Shown here in pieces: positions 12,801-25,600 of a stretch of 60,000 bases of DNA (position 1 is the stretch's first letter; each line of letters begins with the position of its first letter). Source of the DNA: Liolophura sinensis (taxonomy: Eukaryota; Mollusca; Polyplacophora; Chitonida; Chitonidae); contig NC_088306.1 in the NCBI RefSeq assembly GCF_032854445.1, forward strand, positions 10,070,193 to 10,130,192, read 5' to 3'. Made by a program: the position numbers and the translations under genes. The notes under the pieces were generated by a model. It worked only from the letters and a program-made list of their open reading frames with translations, was not told the origin of the DNA and ran no database searches.

Positions 12801-13230
12801 ATTATTCTGACTGTCACAGTTTACCATGCATCTAGTGTACAGATGTCTGATTATAATCAGGCATCTAGTGTACGGATGTCTGATTATAATCATCATCGTG
12901 ACTGTCAGAGCTTACCGTCTAGTGTACGGAAGTCTGAGATTATAATCATTATTCTGACTGTCACAGCTTACCATCTAGTGTACGGAAGTCTGAGATTATA
13001 ATCATTATTCTGACTGTCACAGTTTACCATGCATCTAGTGTACGGATGTCTGATTATAATCAGGCATCTAGTGTACGGATGTCTGATTATAATCATCATC
13101 GTGACTGTCAGAGCTTACCATCTAGTGTACGGATGTCTGATTATAATCATCATCGTGACTGTCACAGCTTACCGTCTAGTGTACGGAAGTCTGAGATTAT
13201 AATCCTCATTCTGACTATCACAGCTTACTG
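9869..13230. repeat. Satellite-like array, 54- and 56-bp monomers, 3.4 kb
   Basis: About 60 monomers sharing GATTATAATCATCAT (holding the palindrome GATTATAATC), GTGACTGTC and CATCTAGTGTAC. The 54-bp class has GTCTGATTATAATC and GAGCTTACC. The 56-bp class has GTCTGAGATTATAATC and CACAGTTTACCGTCTAG. Two blocks, 10271-11100 and 11790-12400, are nearly pure 56-bp monomers. Shorter 33-bp units and 4-bp ATGC insertions also occur. ORFs up to 249 codons here reflect the 54-bp (18-codon) periodicity. Confidence 0.97.
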
Positions 13231-15599
13231 TTACCTATATGTACATGTAGATGATAGCCTTCCCCATCAGTCTAGGACGTACGTGTACCTGACTGCCATA
13301 ATCAGACAGCCACACAATGTACTCCTCCTACAGATGAAGACAGCAAGTTGTTTGATTCCAAACATGTCCAGGTTAATCTCTTAGCATCAAACTTTCAAGA
13401 GATTTTGTTGGCAAAGGAATTTGTGAAACGTCCTCTAGCGCAGATCCTAATCTTTCTCATCCTTGCCCCCCCTCCCCTGAACCTCCCTCCCCTAAACCTC
13501 CCTCTCTCCTTCCCTATAGTCTGTACATTACGTGGTCAAGACAAGAGTCTCATTCATATCATACACTTTTCTAAACAAGGCATTCAGAACACGGGTAGCT
13601 CGCCTGATTGATCAGTTCCTAAAACTGCACAATGTTCATGTGATACCTCTACACAAAAATAAAGCACAATGATTGAAACGGGCACACACAGATATTACTC
13701 TTTAATTAGGTAGTGCTAAGATCTTGCAATTAAATCAACCATCACTGAATATTGTATGCGTAAGGATTTGCACAGCAGTGACTTTGTACGTTATGGAGTC
13801 GTGAATAATTGTGGTGGTAAAAGACATCTTAGGGGAGTTTGTGCACAAATTTACTGCAGATGTCTTTGATATGCAAATCACAAACAGCATTTGGCAATCC
13901 ATGCATGTACTATGGATGGCTACAGCCACCTTGTGAGTGGCTGAGGAAATGTTGAGCTATGAGGTAAAAAACATCTCATCCCCCTCTCACAATACCTCTC
14001 CTTACTTGGTACGTGCGAGCTAAAAATGACTGAGCCAATGTGCACTCACAAGTGAAATCCAAAAGGTTACATTTTTAAAAGAAAACAAATGGTCAATAAA
14101 TATCATTTTTACCCGGACACTTGATTATATAAATCATAAAACTCATGCTTGTTCAAAATAATGAAAAAAAAGTATTCTCCTCTAAATTACCTAAAGTAAC
14201 AAATTCTTAATGATATACACTGATAAAGCCAGTTGAGTTTTATGTACATTTGAACTCACAATGTTACTGGTGAGATGACACAGTGGATGATCACAATGTG
14301 TCAGACAGTGATAACGTACATCTGTGTATCTGCTTTGGTGGGTGACAATAAATTGCACCAGAGTGACAAGTCAAGAGCGATAATTGACTTAAGACTACTG
14401 CACATGTGACATCCAATGGAACGTTTGTACAGTTTGGGAAGAGGAGTTGAAAGCACAATTGAGGGTTGGAGTGTTGGTGGGAGGCTAGCGAAATGAACAC
14501 ACCGGACTGTTAGACGCATTAATCCATACCTGGTCACACCTGCTCAACATGGAGAGTTTTCTTACCTATTTTATTTTAACCTAGAAAATCAGCATGCACA
14601 TGAAATAATAATGAAGTACAACTTTATAGTATGTATGTGTACAATCAGAAACAATCAGAAAGTCAAAAAAACAAAGAGAAAAAGGCAAATATATATGCAA
14701 AAGATTTCAGATAGAGTTATTAAATATATACTATTGAAATACCATAAAAATCTGCCAAACTGGTTACAACTGAGGTCAAATGAAATGTCTCCCTGCAATG
14801 AGGTTTTCGCATAACAAGCATAGTAAGTCACTAAACACAAGCTAACCATCCTGTTCTCAAGGTTTTTGTTAATGTTAGCGATAGGCATGCAGAGTCGGAA
14901 TAAAGTAAATTCAAACTGTTGAAAAGAATACCTTATTACGAACTCATTGAAACAGTTTTTCTTTTTTTTTAATTTTCTTTGTCAAGCAATTGTAATTAAA
15001 CGAAAGAATTAGTTGATTTCATAACAAAGGATGAAGTATTTATAATGTACTTGTGCTTAAGGTGTACTTAATACCACACCACAGGTGTACAAACTTTAAA
15101 TATGCTGAATGTATGCCTGGTGCTAGAGCTTTGTCCCCTGGGTGTTAAGATAGCCCCGTGGCCCACTTCTATCAGGAAGCTAGTGTGTAAGTGGTAATCC
15201 TCCAGCCACACTTCATACAACACTTGACTACAAATTACCACAGAGCTGTCAGGCTTCACCTTAGTCTATCTACACTCCACAGGATGCAGGTTGTGTCTTT
15301 GTGCTCTCCACTTACCCAGGAGTGGATGGCCGCAGATGTCAGGCAGCAGATAGAAACCCTCCCTCCTAGCTTTCATTCTCCTGTTTCATAACTATAACTG
15401 TTCTTACAATTAGTGTTTAGTACAAACCATAAAAAAATGCCTGAAAGAGCACAACAGGAAGAGCACTGAGCACATAATTCAATCACAAGTATATTCATTC
15501 CCCTGTGTTATATCAATTTATACAGTCAAAAAAAAAAAACAACACAAGATCAAGTAATTTCTCCCAAAAGACGACGCGATGAGTTTCAAAACCTCTCAG
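13231..15599. other. Non-coding stretch between arrays
   Basis: Unique-looking sequence with no recognised repeat or exon. A pyrimidine-rich patch lies at 13460-13515 (CCTCCCCTGAACCTCCCTCC). Confidence 0.5.
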
Positions 15600-17010
15600 A
15601 TGTTGGAGTGCCTTATTAAAGATCTTGTGTAATCTGTCTGTGTGTATTTTACAAAAGATCGACAAATCTGCATTAACTGATGCATCTCATCAAAGTTCAT
15701 ATCATGTACTTTCTGTCTCACAAAAGATCAAACATTGTGGGTGATTACTGTAATGCCTTACAGAAGATCCACTGCTGTGTGTTTACTGGAGAGTCTCTTA
15801 AAGAAGACAGAGAACTGTGTGTTCTGGAGTGCCTTACAAAAAGATCCACAACTGTGTGTTTACTGGGCTGCCTCACAGACCATGAGGAACTGTGTGTTCT
15901 GGAGTGCCTTACAAAAGATCCACAACTGTGTGTTTACTGAACTGCCTCACAGACCATGAGGAACTGTGTATTCTGGAGTGCCTTACAAAAGATCCACAAC
16001 TGTGTGTTTACTGGAGAGTCTCTTAAAAAAGGCAGAGAACTGTGTGTTCTGGAGTACCTTACAAAAGATCCACAACTGTGTGTTCACTGAACTGCCTCAC
16101 AGACCATGAGGAACTGTGTGTTCTGGAGTGCCTTACAAAAGATCCACAACTGTGTGTTTACTGGACTGCCTCACAGACCATGAGGAACTGTGTTTACCGG
16201 AGTGCCTTACAAAAGATCCAAAACTGTGTGTTTACTGGATTGCCTCACAGACCACGAGGAACTGTGTGTACCGGAGTGCCTTACAAAAGATCCACAAATG
16301 TGTGTTTACTGGACTGCCTCACAGACCATGATTTTTTTTTTTTTTTTTTTTTTTGATTGGTGTTTTACGCCGTACTCGAGAATATTTCACTTATACGACG
16401 GCGGCCAGCATTATGGTGGGTGGAAACCGGGCAGAGCCCGGGGGAAACCCACGACCATCCGCAGGTTGCTGACAGACCTTCTCACGTACGGCCGGAGAGG
16501 AAGCCAGCATGAGCTGGACTTGAACTCACAGCGACCGCATTGGTGAGAGACTCCTGGGTCATTACGCTGCGCTAGCGCTTTAACCGACTGAGCCACGGAG
16601 GCCCCCACAGACCATGAGGAATTGTGTGTACTGGAGAGCTTTACAAAAGATCCACAAATGTGTGTTTACTGAACTGCCTCACAGACCATGAGGAGCTGTG
16701 TGTACTGGAGTGCCTTACAAATGATGAACAGCTGTGTGTACTGGAGTGACCTTACAAAAGATCCCCAACTGTGTGTTTACTGGACTGCCCTACAAACGAT
16801 GAAGAGCTGTATGTCCTGGAGCACCTTGCAACAGGTACAACATCCTGCGTTTACTGGCAGAAGTGTCGTAGAGAAGATCCAGTCCAGTGTGTGCATGCTG
16901 GAGTGCCTTACAACAGATTCAGCACTGGGTTTTTCCTGCAGAGTCTTGCAGAAATACAGCGCTGCAAATGTTTACCGGGGAGGGGTACAAAAGATCCAAC
17001 AGTTCGTGCT
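15600..17010. repeat. Tandem array, 74-bp unit, interrupted by SINE-1
   Basis: Core units run 15755-16331 and resume 16606-16800: GCCTTACAAAAGATCCACAA, CTGTGTGTTTACTGGACTGC, CTCACAGACCATGAGGAACT. Edges are degenerate out to about 15600 and 17010. Several frames stay open over many units without coding anything recognisable. Confidence 0.93.
16332..16605 (-). repeat. SINE-1, full length, inside the 74-bp array
   Basis: A complete minus-strand copy with a T-tract at its left end (poly-A side) and the tRNA-like head at the right. It is flanked by a 12-bp target-site duplication CACAGACCATGA (16320-16331 and 16606-16617) derived from the array unit. Read on its own strand, the head gives a box A-like TGGCTCAGTCGGTTAAAGCG and a box B-like GAGTTCAAGTCC. 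Confidence 0.95.
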
Positions 17011-18566
17011 GGAGGGTCCAACTGAAGTAATGTTTAGTGCTACCTGCGTCATGTCTTCAGCGGAAAAGATCAAAGATCAATTTGATTCATCTTGCATCTT
17101 TTACTTTTTGGGGTGATGTGATTTAAAAATCACTTTAATGGGTGAAAGCACTGAAAATGTCTTTTGCTGCTACACTTGTAAGCTTGTGACCTCCCTCTTC
17201 TGCAGAAAATGAAATGTATCACAGAAAAGACAAAAACAAAAGAGCACTCTGCTTAGACCACTACATTTTCAGCTAGCAATATTCCTATTATTTACAGTAA
17301 ACAACAACACTCTTCAGAACATCAAAAACACTGATTTAACCCCAAATTTAAGAATGATATACCTACAGATGTCTGCTAATCCCCCACGAGAGCCTCCCCA
17401 TGATTAAACTTAAAAAGCTGGCTAAAGGCAACTAGACACAATGCACTGTCTGTCACTGGTGACCTTTACACAACACTCTGAGGACAAGGTCAAATCCAGA
17501 CAAACACTGGAGCTGTTAAGGCAGACTGACTGAGTTGCTGTGGAGAACATGTGGCTAATGGAGATGCATAGAGGGCCTGCCTCTGGAAGCTCCTGATTCT
17601 TGGAAAGGCCTCAGTGTTTGTACAAGTCAGCAACTCAATTATATTTAGAAATATACAGAAAATCACCAATAATTTAATGGCATGTTTCACTAACTGATCT
17701 GCTGTACGGACCCTGGTATAACAAGGTGATCAGCTGGTCAATAAATAAGGTGAACTTTAAGAAAAATACTGTAAATCGCATCAAATTTCAAGTGATTTTT
17801 TAGTGGAGCAGGGCTATCCATGAAATTATATTTCATTTACCGGATATTATTGGACATATAATTCACTTGTTTTATCATGCCAAATTTCTCAATTTTACTT
17901 ATCTTTAGCATGATAAAACAAGTGAATAATCTATCCTGCTAACATACAGTAAACCATCTATAATTATGGACAATTTCCTGACAATTATCTTGTCCATATA
18001 CCAATAGCTTAGCACTTGAATGCCCTAAATCCCTAACAAGTTTAACCAGTAAAGTTCAACTTCAGACATAATTTGAAAACATAATTAATAATATTTTGAA
18101 GACTAAATTGCTTTCTTCAGCTAAGCATACATGTGAACTTGGCAGAAATATTATAAAATAACTTGTTCAGATGAGATAACATTCCTGTAATGTGCCGCAA
18201 CATGCATTTGTATGTGGTGAAATTTGTTGAAGATTTAGGGTCTAATTAGGGTGTAAAGGTTCCACGCTACAGTAATATGTACACAGTTAGGCAAACAACA
18301 TGTAAATGCAGACCATGGGCATGCAATGTCGACATTTAATTAAATAAATTTTATCTAAAACTTGCTCTGAAAAACCAGTCAGTTGATTCAGTCGTATTGC
18401 CTACAATTTTCTTTTCTCTTACTGTCCATCTGACCAATCTTATTACTGTATTTTGCACATTTAACTCCCCTGGTTACAGACAGCTCAACAGCCAAATAAT
18501 CAAACTTTTAATCTTCTTGATAAGTGTGACACACAGTTACTAACCTTTACATGTAAATGTACATTA
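17011..18566. other. Non-coding stretch
   Basis: Holds the perfect hairpin at 17861-17927. The block 17390-17690 is less AT-rich and unique-looking, so it could be regulatory, but nothing proves that. Confidence 0.5.
17861..17927. other. Perfect 20-bp stem hairpin with 27-nt loop
   Basis: ATTCACTTGTTTTATCATGC (17861-17880) and its exact reverse complement (17908-17927). It may be the palindromic core of a small inverted-repeat element; no other copy was noticed. Confidence 0.8.
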
Positions 18567-18788
18567 CCGTATTTCTTCTAAAATTTGGGAGACCGAGTCT
18601 GCTCATTTTAGCCAAAAAAGATGTAATTCTAGCGGGAATATTGAGTTTCTTTTTTCTCACATGGTTAGACCATCTAATGAACAACACACTCAGATCTTTA
18701 CTTTTCCAAAAAGCTGGGAAAGAAATGTAATACTCTACTTTCAACACGACTAACATCTGTTCCAAATTTTAGAAGAATTAGGGTAACA
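18567..18788. mobile_element. MITE-like TIR element, family E
   Basis: Left end TACCGTATTTCTTCTAAAAT and right end CAAATTTTAGAAGAATTAGG then GTA are inverted repeats of about 24 bp, flanked by TA. The interior shares CATCTAATGAACAACACACT-type sequence with the copy at 31615. Confidence 0.72.
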
Positions 18789-19224
18789 TCAACATCAACA
18801 TATGATCTAACCACTGTTGTACATTTTAATAGATGTTTTGGCTACAAACATGTCTGTGTGGTCAAAATATATACATAAAAACACACTATAAAATCCTTTG
18901 CCAACAACGCTTCATATTCATTCAGAAATGTAGTCTGTGGTCCATGTTATGTACATGTATGTGCACCGTCAGAAAACAAAATGTAATGGAAAACAGAGGT
19001 CAAAAAGCTATCACTAGATGTAAACAATATTTACAAAATATCCTCAAGAGATAGAGATAGCATGCAGTTGTGTTCTGATACATGACTCAGCTGTTTTTAG
19101 ACAAACTACCTCCTACATCAATCACACAGACTGTTTTGCTGAGAAGGTGTGCACTATGACAAAGCAAAAGCAAATACTGTATTGTACTTTTCACATGTTT
19201 CCAGAGGTAAGGGATGGTATTAAT

Positions 19225-19645
19225 ACCACAAGTGTCTGTCATCACATGAGCCTACCATCAAGTTTGTCACTACACGAGCCTATCATCAAGTTTGTCATCA
19301 CATGTGTTTGTCATCACATTAGCATATCAAGTTTGTCATCACATGAGCCTATCATTAAGTCTGTCATTACATGAGCCTATCATCAAGTCTGTCATTACAT
19401 GAGTCTCATGACATTATCCTATCACCAAGTTTGTCATCACATGAGCCGATCATCACATTAGCATATCATCAAGCCTGTCATTACATGAGCCTATCACCAA
19501 GTCTGTTGTTACATGAGTGTCATGACATTAGCTTATCACCAAGTTTGTCATCACATGAGCCAATCATCACATTAGCATATCATCAAGCCTGTCATCACAT
19601 GAGCCTGTCATCAAGAGTTTGTCATAACATGCATCTTTTATCATG
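19225..19645. repeat. Tandem array, about 27-30-bp unit
   Basis: Variations of CATCAAGTTTGTCATCACAT then GAGCCTAT, roughly fifteen units, with a longer repeating group around GAGTGTCATGACATTAGC (19397 and 19515). Confidence 0.93.
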
Positions 19646-20407
19646 ATCCCGTCATCACATAAGATTTTGATGACATGATGTACACGTACAGCCCTATTTA
19701 CCCTTTGTGGTGTTGCAGCTTTACTCCAATTCAGCTGCCAACTTAAACAGAGCTTGTCTGTAGTGAAAGAGACACATGAATGCAAAACTTCAGTTCCATA
19801 CAAACAGCATTGAAGTCATGAATTTGTATTCTACACCTATTATTATACACACAGAGTATCAATGATGGAATATCCCCATCCTGTCATTGTGCTTTACATG
19901 TATGTTAAACACGCCACTTTTACATGCATGCAGGATTTTTTTTAAGGTATCACCCCTAACATTTACTTTAGCATTGCTTTCCCTGTTCATGGACGCAGAC
20001 ACCGACACGGACGCTCAAGGTATCATGACATAAGCGGCTAAAGTACAGGCGAGCTGAAAATAGGTCTGCAACCATTTTCTATCGAATGCTATTCTGCATA
20101 GCCATTAGTGACGGGATTGGACAATGAACATTCACATAAACCTGGGCAAAATTTCACACCTAATTCACACAATTAATGGTCATTGATATCTTTATAGGAT
20201 TAATTAGGCTATTAATTCATACTTCACATATTCACATAATTTTCCACTTTCTCCTGATCTGTACTTAAATTAAAACCATGAATTTTTCTTACAATGAGGT
20301 CTTGCAAACTGCTAACCTGACTAGACTGGGGGGTGGGGGATGGGGGGGAGGACCAATTCAAGTTAACACCAAAATGAAATTATCTGTTCTCTCAACTAAC
20401 ATACTCT
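19646..20407. other. Non-coding stretch
   Basis: No gene or clear repeat. ACGGACGCTCAAGGTATCAT near 20006 may be a mobile-element relic. G-rich patch at 20327-20350. Confidence 0.5.
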
Positions 20408-20602
20408 AAGGACCTAAACGTTCGTCTGTGATTAACTTGCCCAATTTACTGTATTCTGAGAGTCCTAATGATTGCAGAATGGTGCTTTAAGGCTGATTTA
20501 GAAGACACTATGATATCCTGCTGGACAAAAGAATGTTTCAGATATTTTATTTGCCTCGACTCTTGTGGGCGAAAATTGGGGTCATTTAGGGTATCTACTG
20601 CA
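20408..20602 (+). repeat. Family D TIR element
   Basis: Right end GCGAAAATTGGGGTCATTTA then GGGTAT matches the family D terminus. TTTGCCTC and GGTGCTTTAAGG are in the interior. Confidence 0.6.
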
Positions 20603-21005
20603 GAATTCACACATTATTCACGCTATAAGGAAATGATTGAACATAACAAGTATATGATCACGGGTACATCAGCTTTACTCTGTCTTGCCTGGGGAAAGAT
20701 AACCTGTACTTCCATTAATTTTACTAGGTAATTACACATAATTTCCTTATTAAAATGCCAGTTTGTTAACAATTTATACCCCTAAACTACATCTCATGTC
20801 ATCACAACAATTTTAAAAAAAATTAAATCATGTCTTATATAAGCCATAATCAGGAACATTAATTTATTCCTTATAATTGACAACGTTCGGGAATGTTCAT
20901 CCATAGAGAAAACACAGCAATCCTGCATTTCTATATCAAGTACATTTCTAGCTATCTGACAAATTTTCTGCATTTGCACATTACACATGGCTCAACAACG
21001 AAAAT

Positions 21006-21236
21006 TGCAGTGTAATGACCCAGGAACCTCTCACCAATGCGGTCGCTGTGAGTTCAAGTCCAGCTCATGCTGGCTTCCTTTCCGGCTGTACGTGGGAAGG
21101 TCTTCGAGCAACCTGCGGATGGTTTTGGGTTTCCCCCGGGCTCTGCCCGGTTTCCTCCCACCATAATGCTGGACACCGTCGCATGAGTGAAATATTCTTG
21201 AGTACGGCGTAAAACACCAATCAATAAATAAATCAA
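21006..21236 (+). repeat. SINE-1, near full length
   Basis: Head truncated at GCAGTGTAATGACCCAGGAA. Box B GAGTTCAAGTCC, the body and the tail are present. Confidence 0.9.
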
Positions 21237-24053
21237 CAATGATTTATCTTTCTTTCCTGTGAATGGGATGATGATGCACGTAAACAATACAGCCTTTCAC
21301 TCGCACATTTCACATTTTCATTCAAAGCCGAGATTAGATCTGTTAATTAAGATCATTACTACACTTTCATCTGAACGTGTAATTAACAATCAAGTGTAAA
21401 TGTCCCACCCCGAGGATATTTACATGTGAGTTGCAACACTACCACAATCCTTGCTTAATTTAATAACTGACACCAGCTTCATGGGGCTTTTTATACATCC
21501 ATGTACATGTACTACGATTAAATATGCCAGATGTGTATTAATTACATTTCACTCCAGAATGTATGCAATTATTCTATACCTACATGTTTACTATGCTACG
21601 AGTTTTATTTTGAACTGTACATAAACACTTTGCTTGCTTCTTTCAACCTTGGACAGGTTTACCTGCTGCAAAAGAAAACAAAGAGAAAAAAAAAAAAGCC
21701 AGTTCGGGAAAATCTCATCATGCAGGTAGAACAGGTAGGCCTGATCTGCAGCCATTAGCTGGATTCAGCGGAGATCAGAGGGCTGGCTAGGTGGATTTAC
21801 CCGGGTAACAAACACAGCAGCAGTGTTCAGGGATCAGCAGTGACCTGCTGGAGCAGATACAAACGGGCTTCTAACACGCCTGTACATTCACCTTCCTTCT
21901 TGTATGCGTTTTTCTGACATGTCCAGACCTTGACAGGCTTTAACTTGTCATACAATAAAAGGGAAATTTGATCACTGATATATTCTGAAGACACAGATGA
22001 TCATATTTTTGAGTCCTGGAGTAAACTTTTTTGGGGGGTATTCTGAATCCAGCTTACATGATCAGAACACCTTAAAGGAGTCAAATTTCCAGGCTTTTTC
22101 AAGGCAAAATTTCATAAATACATACACTACACTAGCCACTTTCACAAAAACTTCATAAGTAATATTTCCCAAAACTGTTTTCGTAAAAAAGACGTCTATG
22201 TTTAATATAGTGCCATAACTCTCTGTAATACTACATGTATCTGCTCAGCTTAGTTCTATAGTACAAACCTGGTTCTCTATCAATTAAGGTTTAATTTCCA
22301 GGTACAATACATAAATCCCTAACTTTGCAGGCTTTCAAGTTTAAGGCCTTTAAGTTACTTTCAAGTTTTTGGTTTTTCAAAATTTGCAAGGCCAATAATT
22401 AACCATGACAGTACTGTCAGATATAACTGATTTTACAGTGTCCAATAGTGATGTCTGGTGGCAGGTGTGACATGTCTCGTAGCATACAAGACAGCTTTAG
22501 TGTGCTTACCAAGTTTCTGTCTGAAGTTAAGTGTTCCACATGCATAAATTTTTCGTTCCATCTTTAGCTGTGATATCAGTGAAAACATTCTACAAAATTG
22601 ATGGCTTAAATTGGGTCTATACAGGTCACATTCAGCCTTAATACAGGTGGCTGAATTTATGTATATTATCAATCATAAAGAGGAGGTAATGTCTTAGTGA
22701 CATGCTACTTTTTGGGCAGATCCTACTTTTTGGGCAGATCCTGCTTTTTGGGCAGATCTTACTTTTGGGCAAGTCCTGCTTTTTGGGCAGATCCTGTTTA
22801 AGGCCACACCAATTCAAAATTTTGTTTTACAGAGTGAATTTTTTCTCAATGTCAGGGAAGGGAATGAAAACAAAATTAAAACTCAGCAATCATGTACTTA
22901 GGGTGAAGTGAGTCCTGTCCCAGCAATGGTTCTTGTTAGAGATATATTTACATGATAAGAAAGTCCTGGAAAAGAGGTTAATCATCTCAAACATTATCAT
23001 CAGCAAACCACGGTTTTCAATTTTACTTTAATTCTATTTTTGGATATTATTGTGACCACTCATCTATGAAACACAAAATAAAATTATTCACGTAACTTGG
23101 AATCGTTGTTTGAAAGCCCTGCGTTTGGCTGTGCCATTTATATAAACCTTGATACACAAGTGACCTTATATTCTGACATTTCTCAGGTTTTAGTTATAAG
23201 ATAAATTGGTTAATTGTTTTGGTCCAGTTTACACAGTTTCCACCAGTCCATACACTGAGAAGACAACAAAGAATGTAGGCTAAATATAAACACTGTAAAA
23301 CAGCTATAAAATAACACAACCTGTATGGTTGTAATGTGCTACTGTATATCTACTACATGATTCAATAAGTCCATCCAGCCTGAGAAATCTATGGGGGACC
23401 CCTATGGAGCCTCCAAGCATCCTCCCATCCCCCTCACCCCCCAACCTCAGGAACCTCCAGCTATCCCCACATGGACAGCTTGTGTTATTTATAGCTCACA
23501 CAGGAAAGATGGCACAGGGCCTGCACTCAGTTCTAAGAAAAGCGATTGTAAATTCCTTTCTCGGCTATTTCGAGGTGCAATGAAGTAAAAGTTATCATTC
23601 TACCAAAACTACCGCAAGGAATTCTAGATGTAGAGTGTAATCATGCTAAAAATAACAGACAGGCAATGTAACTTTTTCACATATCAATATAGCACCACAA
23701 ACACGCAGGTCGCTAGCCAAGATCTACATTTGTGCTGTTTCTGTTCCCACATTATAAAATTTGCCAGTGACTTCCACAAAATGCATACAAATATGCAAGG
23801 AGCTCACATCTTATTTACTGTAGAGTTTTCACCCCTTCATGATACCATCTTGAACACTAAGCATAGTGTCTGTACCACACACATTTCTGAATGACATACA
23901 TGTTGCCCAATGGGAGCCAAAAGCTGATAAGTGGGCATGTTACTCTATAGGTGCTTCTGGAGAAAAACTAAGTTTTGTGTTACAAAAAGCATAGTGTTTT
24001 GCTCTTTCTCTCTTGCTCTTGGAACTTTAAAACCTCCTATTTTAAATTCCTTC
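21237..24053. other. Non-coding stretch
   Basis: Contains the 19-bp repeat at 22702. Moderately GC-rich unique blocks at 21760-21900 and 23370-23590 are the only candidates for function. No exon recognised. Confidence 0.5.
22702..22797. repeat. Short tandem repeat, about 19-bp unit
   Basis: Five units of TTTTTGGGCAGATCCTGC-type sequence. Confidence 0.9.
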
Positions 24054-24313
24054 GGGGCCTCCATGGCTCAGTTGGTTAGCTCACTAGCGTAGAATAATGG
24101 CCCAGGCGTCTCTCACCAATGCGGTCGCTGTGAGTTCAAGTCCATCTCATGCTGGCTTGCTCTCCGGCCGTACGTGGGAAGGTTTTCCAGCAACCTACGG
24201 ATGGTCGTGGATTTCCCGAGCCCGGTTTCCTCCCACCATAATGCTGGTTGCCATCGTATAAGAGAAATATTCTTGAGTACGGCGTAAAACACCAATAAAA
24301 TAAATACATAAAT
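24054..24313 (+). repeat. SINE-1, full length with target-site duplication
   Basis: Starts GGGGCCTCCATGGCTCAGTT and ends in AATAAATACATAAAT. AAATTCCTTC flanks both ends (24044-24053 and 24314-24323). A short internal deletion removes part of the CCCGGGCTCTGCCCGG block. Confidence 0.95.
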
Positions 24314-24814
24314 AAATTCCTTCTTTATACTTATATGTCTGGGGAAAATGTTTGCACTCTCAGCAATTCAAAAGAAATTAAGTCCTCAACCTTTAAATCA
24401 CAAATTTCCGCAAAATATGAAAGGTATTCTCTAAACTCATGACGTATCTCTGGCCTGTGTGTTGTTTTTTTTTTTTTATTTATTATGTTGTTTTTTTTTT
24501 ATAGCTATTACAAGAGTTATAGCTTTTTTTTTTGGTGAATAGATTTTTGGTGAACTATATTTTGGCCTCATCTGATAAATATATATACCACGTACATGTA
24601 TTCTTAGTTCTGAGCAACCGAGTTCTTCGCAAGGAGCAGGAGGTGATAAATAAGATGGAGCTAAATTGGCGAAATGTTAATTTTTGCTGATTCCTAAACT
24701 TTAAAGTTTGACAAGACATTGAAACTATCCTATCTCAAGGCTAGATACAATCTGATTATACTTTTCCACAAAGAATTTCAAACCTAAAAGCCGCATTTTT
24801 TCTTTTTTTTTTAT

Positions 24815-24965
24815 GCTATAATCATTTTCAATGCCGATCTCACCTAGGTTAAATTCACTTCTTTTTCACCTTCAGCACTCAGGTCACATGACCAAAAAAT
24901 GTACTGATGATTGGCTCAGAGCAGCTATGGCATCACAGCAAAACTGTCCATACTTTTGAACGAAT
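24815..24965 (-). repeat. Dispersed repeat, family J
   Basis: GATTGGCTCAGAGCAGCTAT, CAGGTCACATGACC and GGTTAAATTCACTTC mirror the copy at 520-720. Confidence 0.75.
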
Positions 24966-25514
24966 GAGGCATCTGATATGGAATGATTACATGCAATGCA
25001 GCACGTAAAATAATACTAGTTGACCCTATAAGTCGAAAAATACAGTCTTATATGCGCAAATCACACGAATGAGAAAAAAAATCAGCTAGATTCAATGTAT
25101 CCTCCACTAAAGATGTGATCTGTGTTTAGGTTTACTGCGCATGAATACACAGAAGCTAGGTCAGCTTTTTTTTTTTTACGAAATTAATAATCTGTATTAA
25201 GTCACCAATAAAAGCTCTTATTCATTTAGTTATTTATCTTATTGATGTTTTTAATTGCCATACTCAACACTCTTTCTTTTGTGTATGATGCAGAAAATTA
25301 ACAATTAATAACTGATAGTGATCAGTCTGTCTGGTTACACAATAAGACGCTCATCTTATCAAGCCATTCTTAATCAACTCTACTTGAAAACAAATTCTAA
25401 ATCCAAAATACAAGAAGGTAAATTCTGGCCAAGACATTTTACTCTAGCATATGACTGGCCATTTTTTTTAAAGATACATATATCATACATCCTCTCTGTT
25501 ACATTTTAATCGTC

Positions 25515-25600
25515 AACACTGATATCCATGCAGTGATGATAAAGTAATGCATGTAACATTGATATCCATGCAGTGATGATGAAGTAATGCATGCAGCTGT
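25515..25600. repeat. Tandem duplication, two units
   Basis: TGATATCCATGCAGTGATGA then AAGTAATGCATG occurs twice about 43 bp apart. Confidence 0.85.

Noticed and set aside
16042-16356. Cysteine-rich 104-codon ORF as a secreted peptide gene
   Set aside because: It is the 74-bp array running into the SINE T-tract; neighbouring frames show the same peptides shifted.
24055-24130. Functional tRNA genes at SINE heads
   Set aside because: Box A and box B are visible, but the acceptor and anticodon arms do not pair and each is followed by the SINE-1 body and tail.
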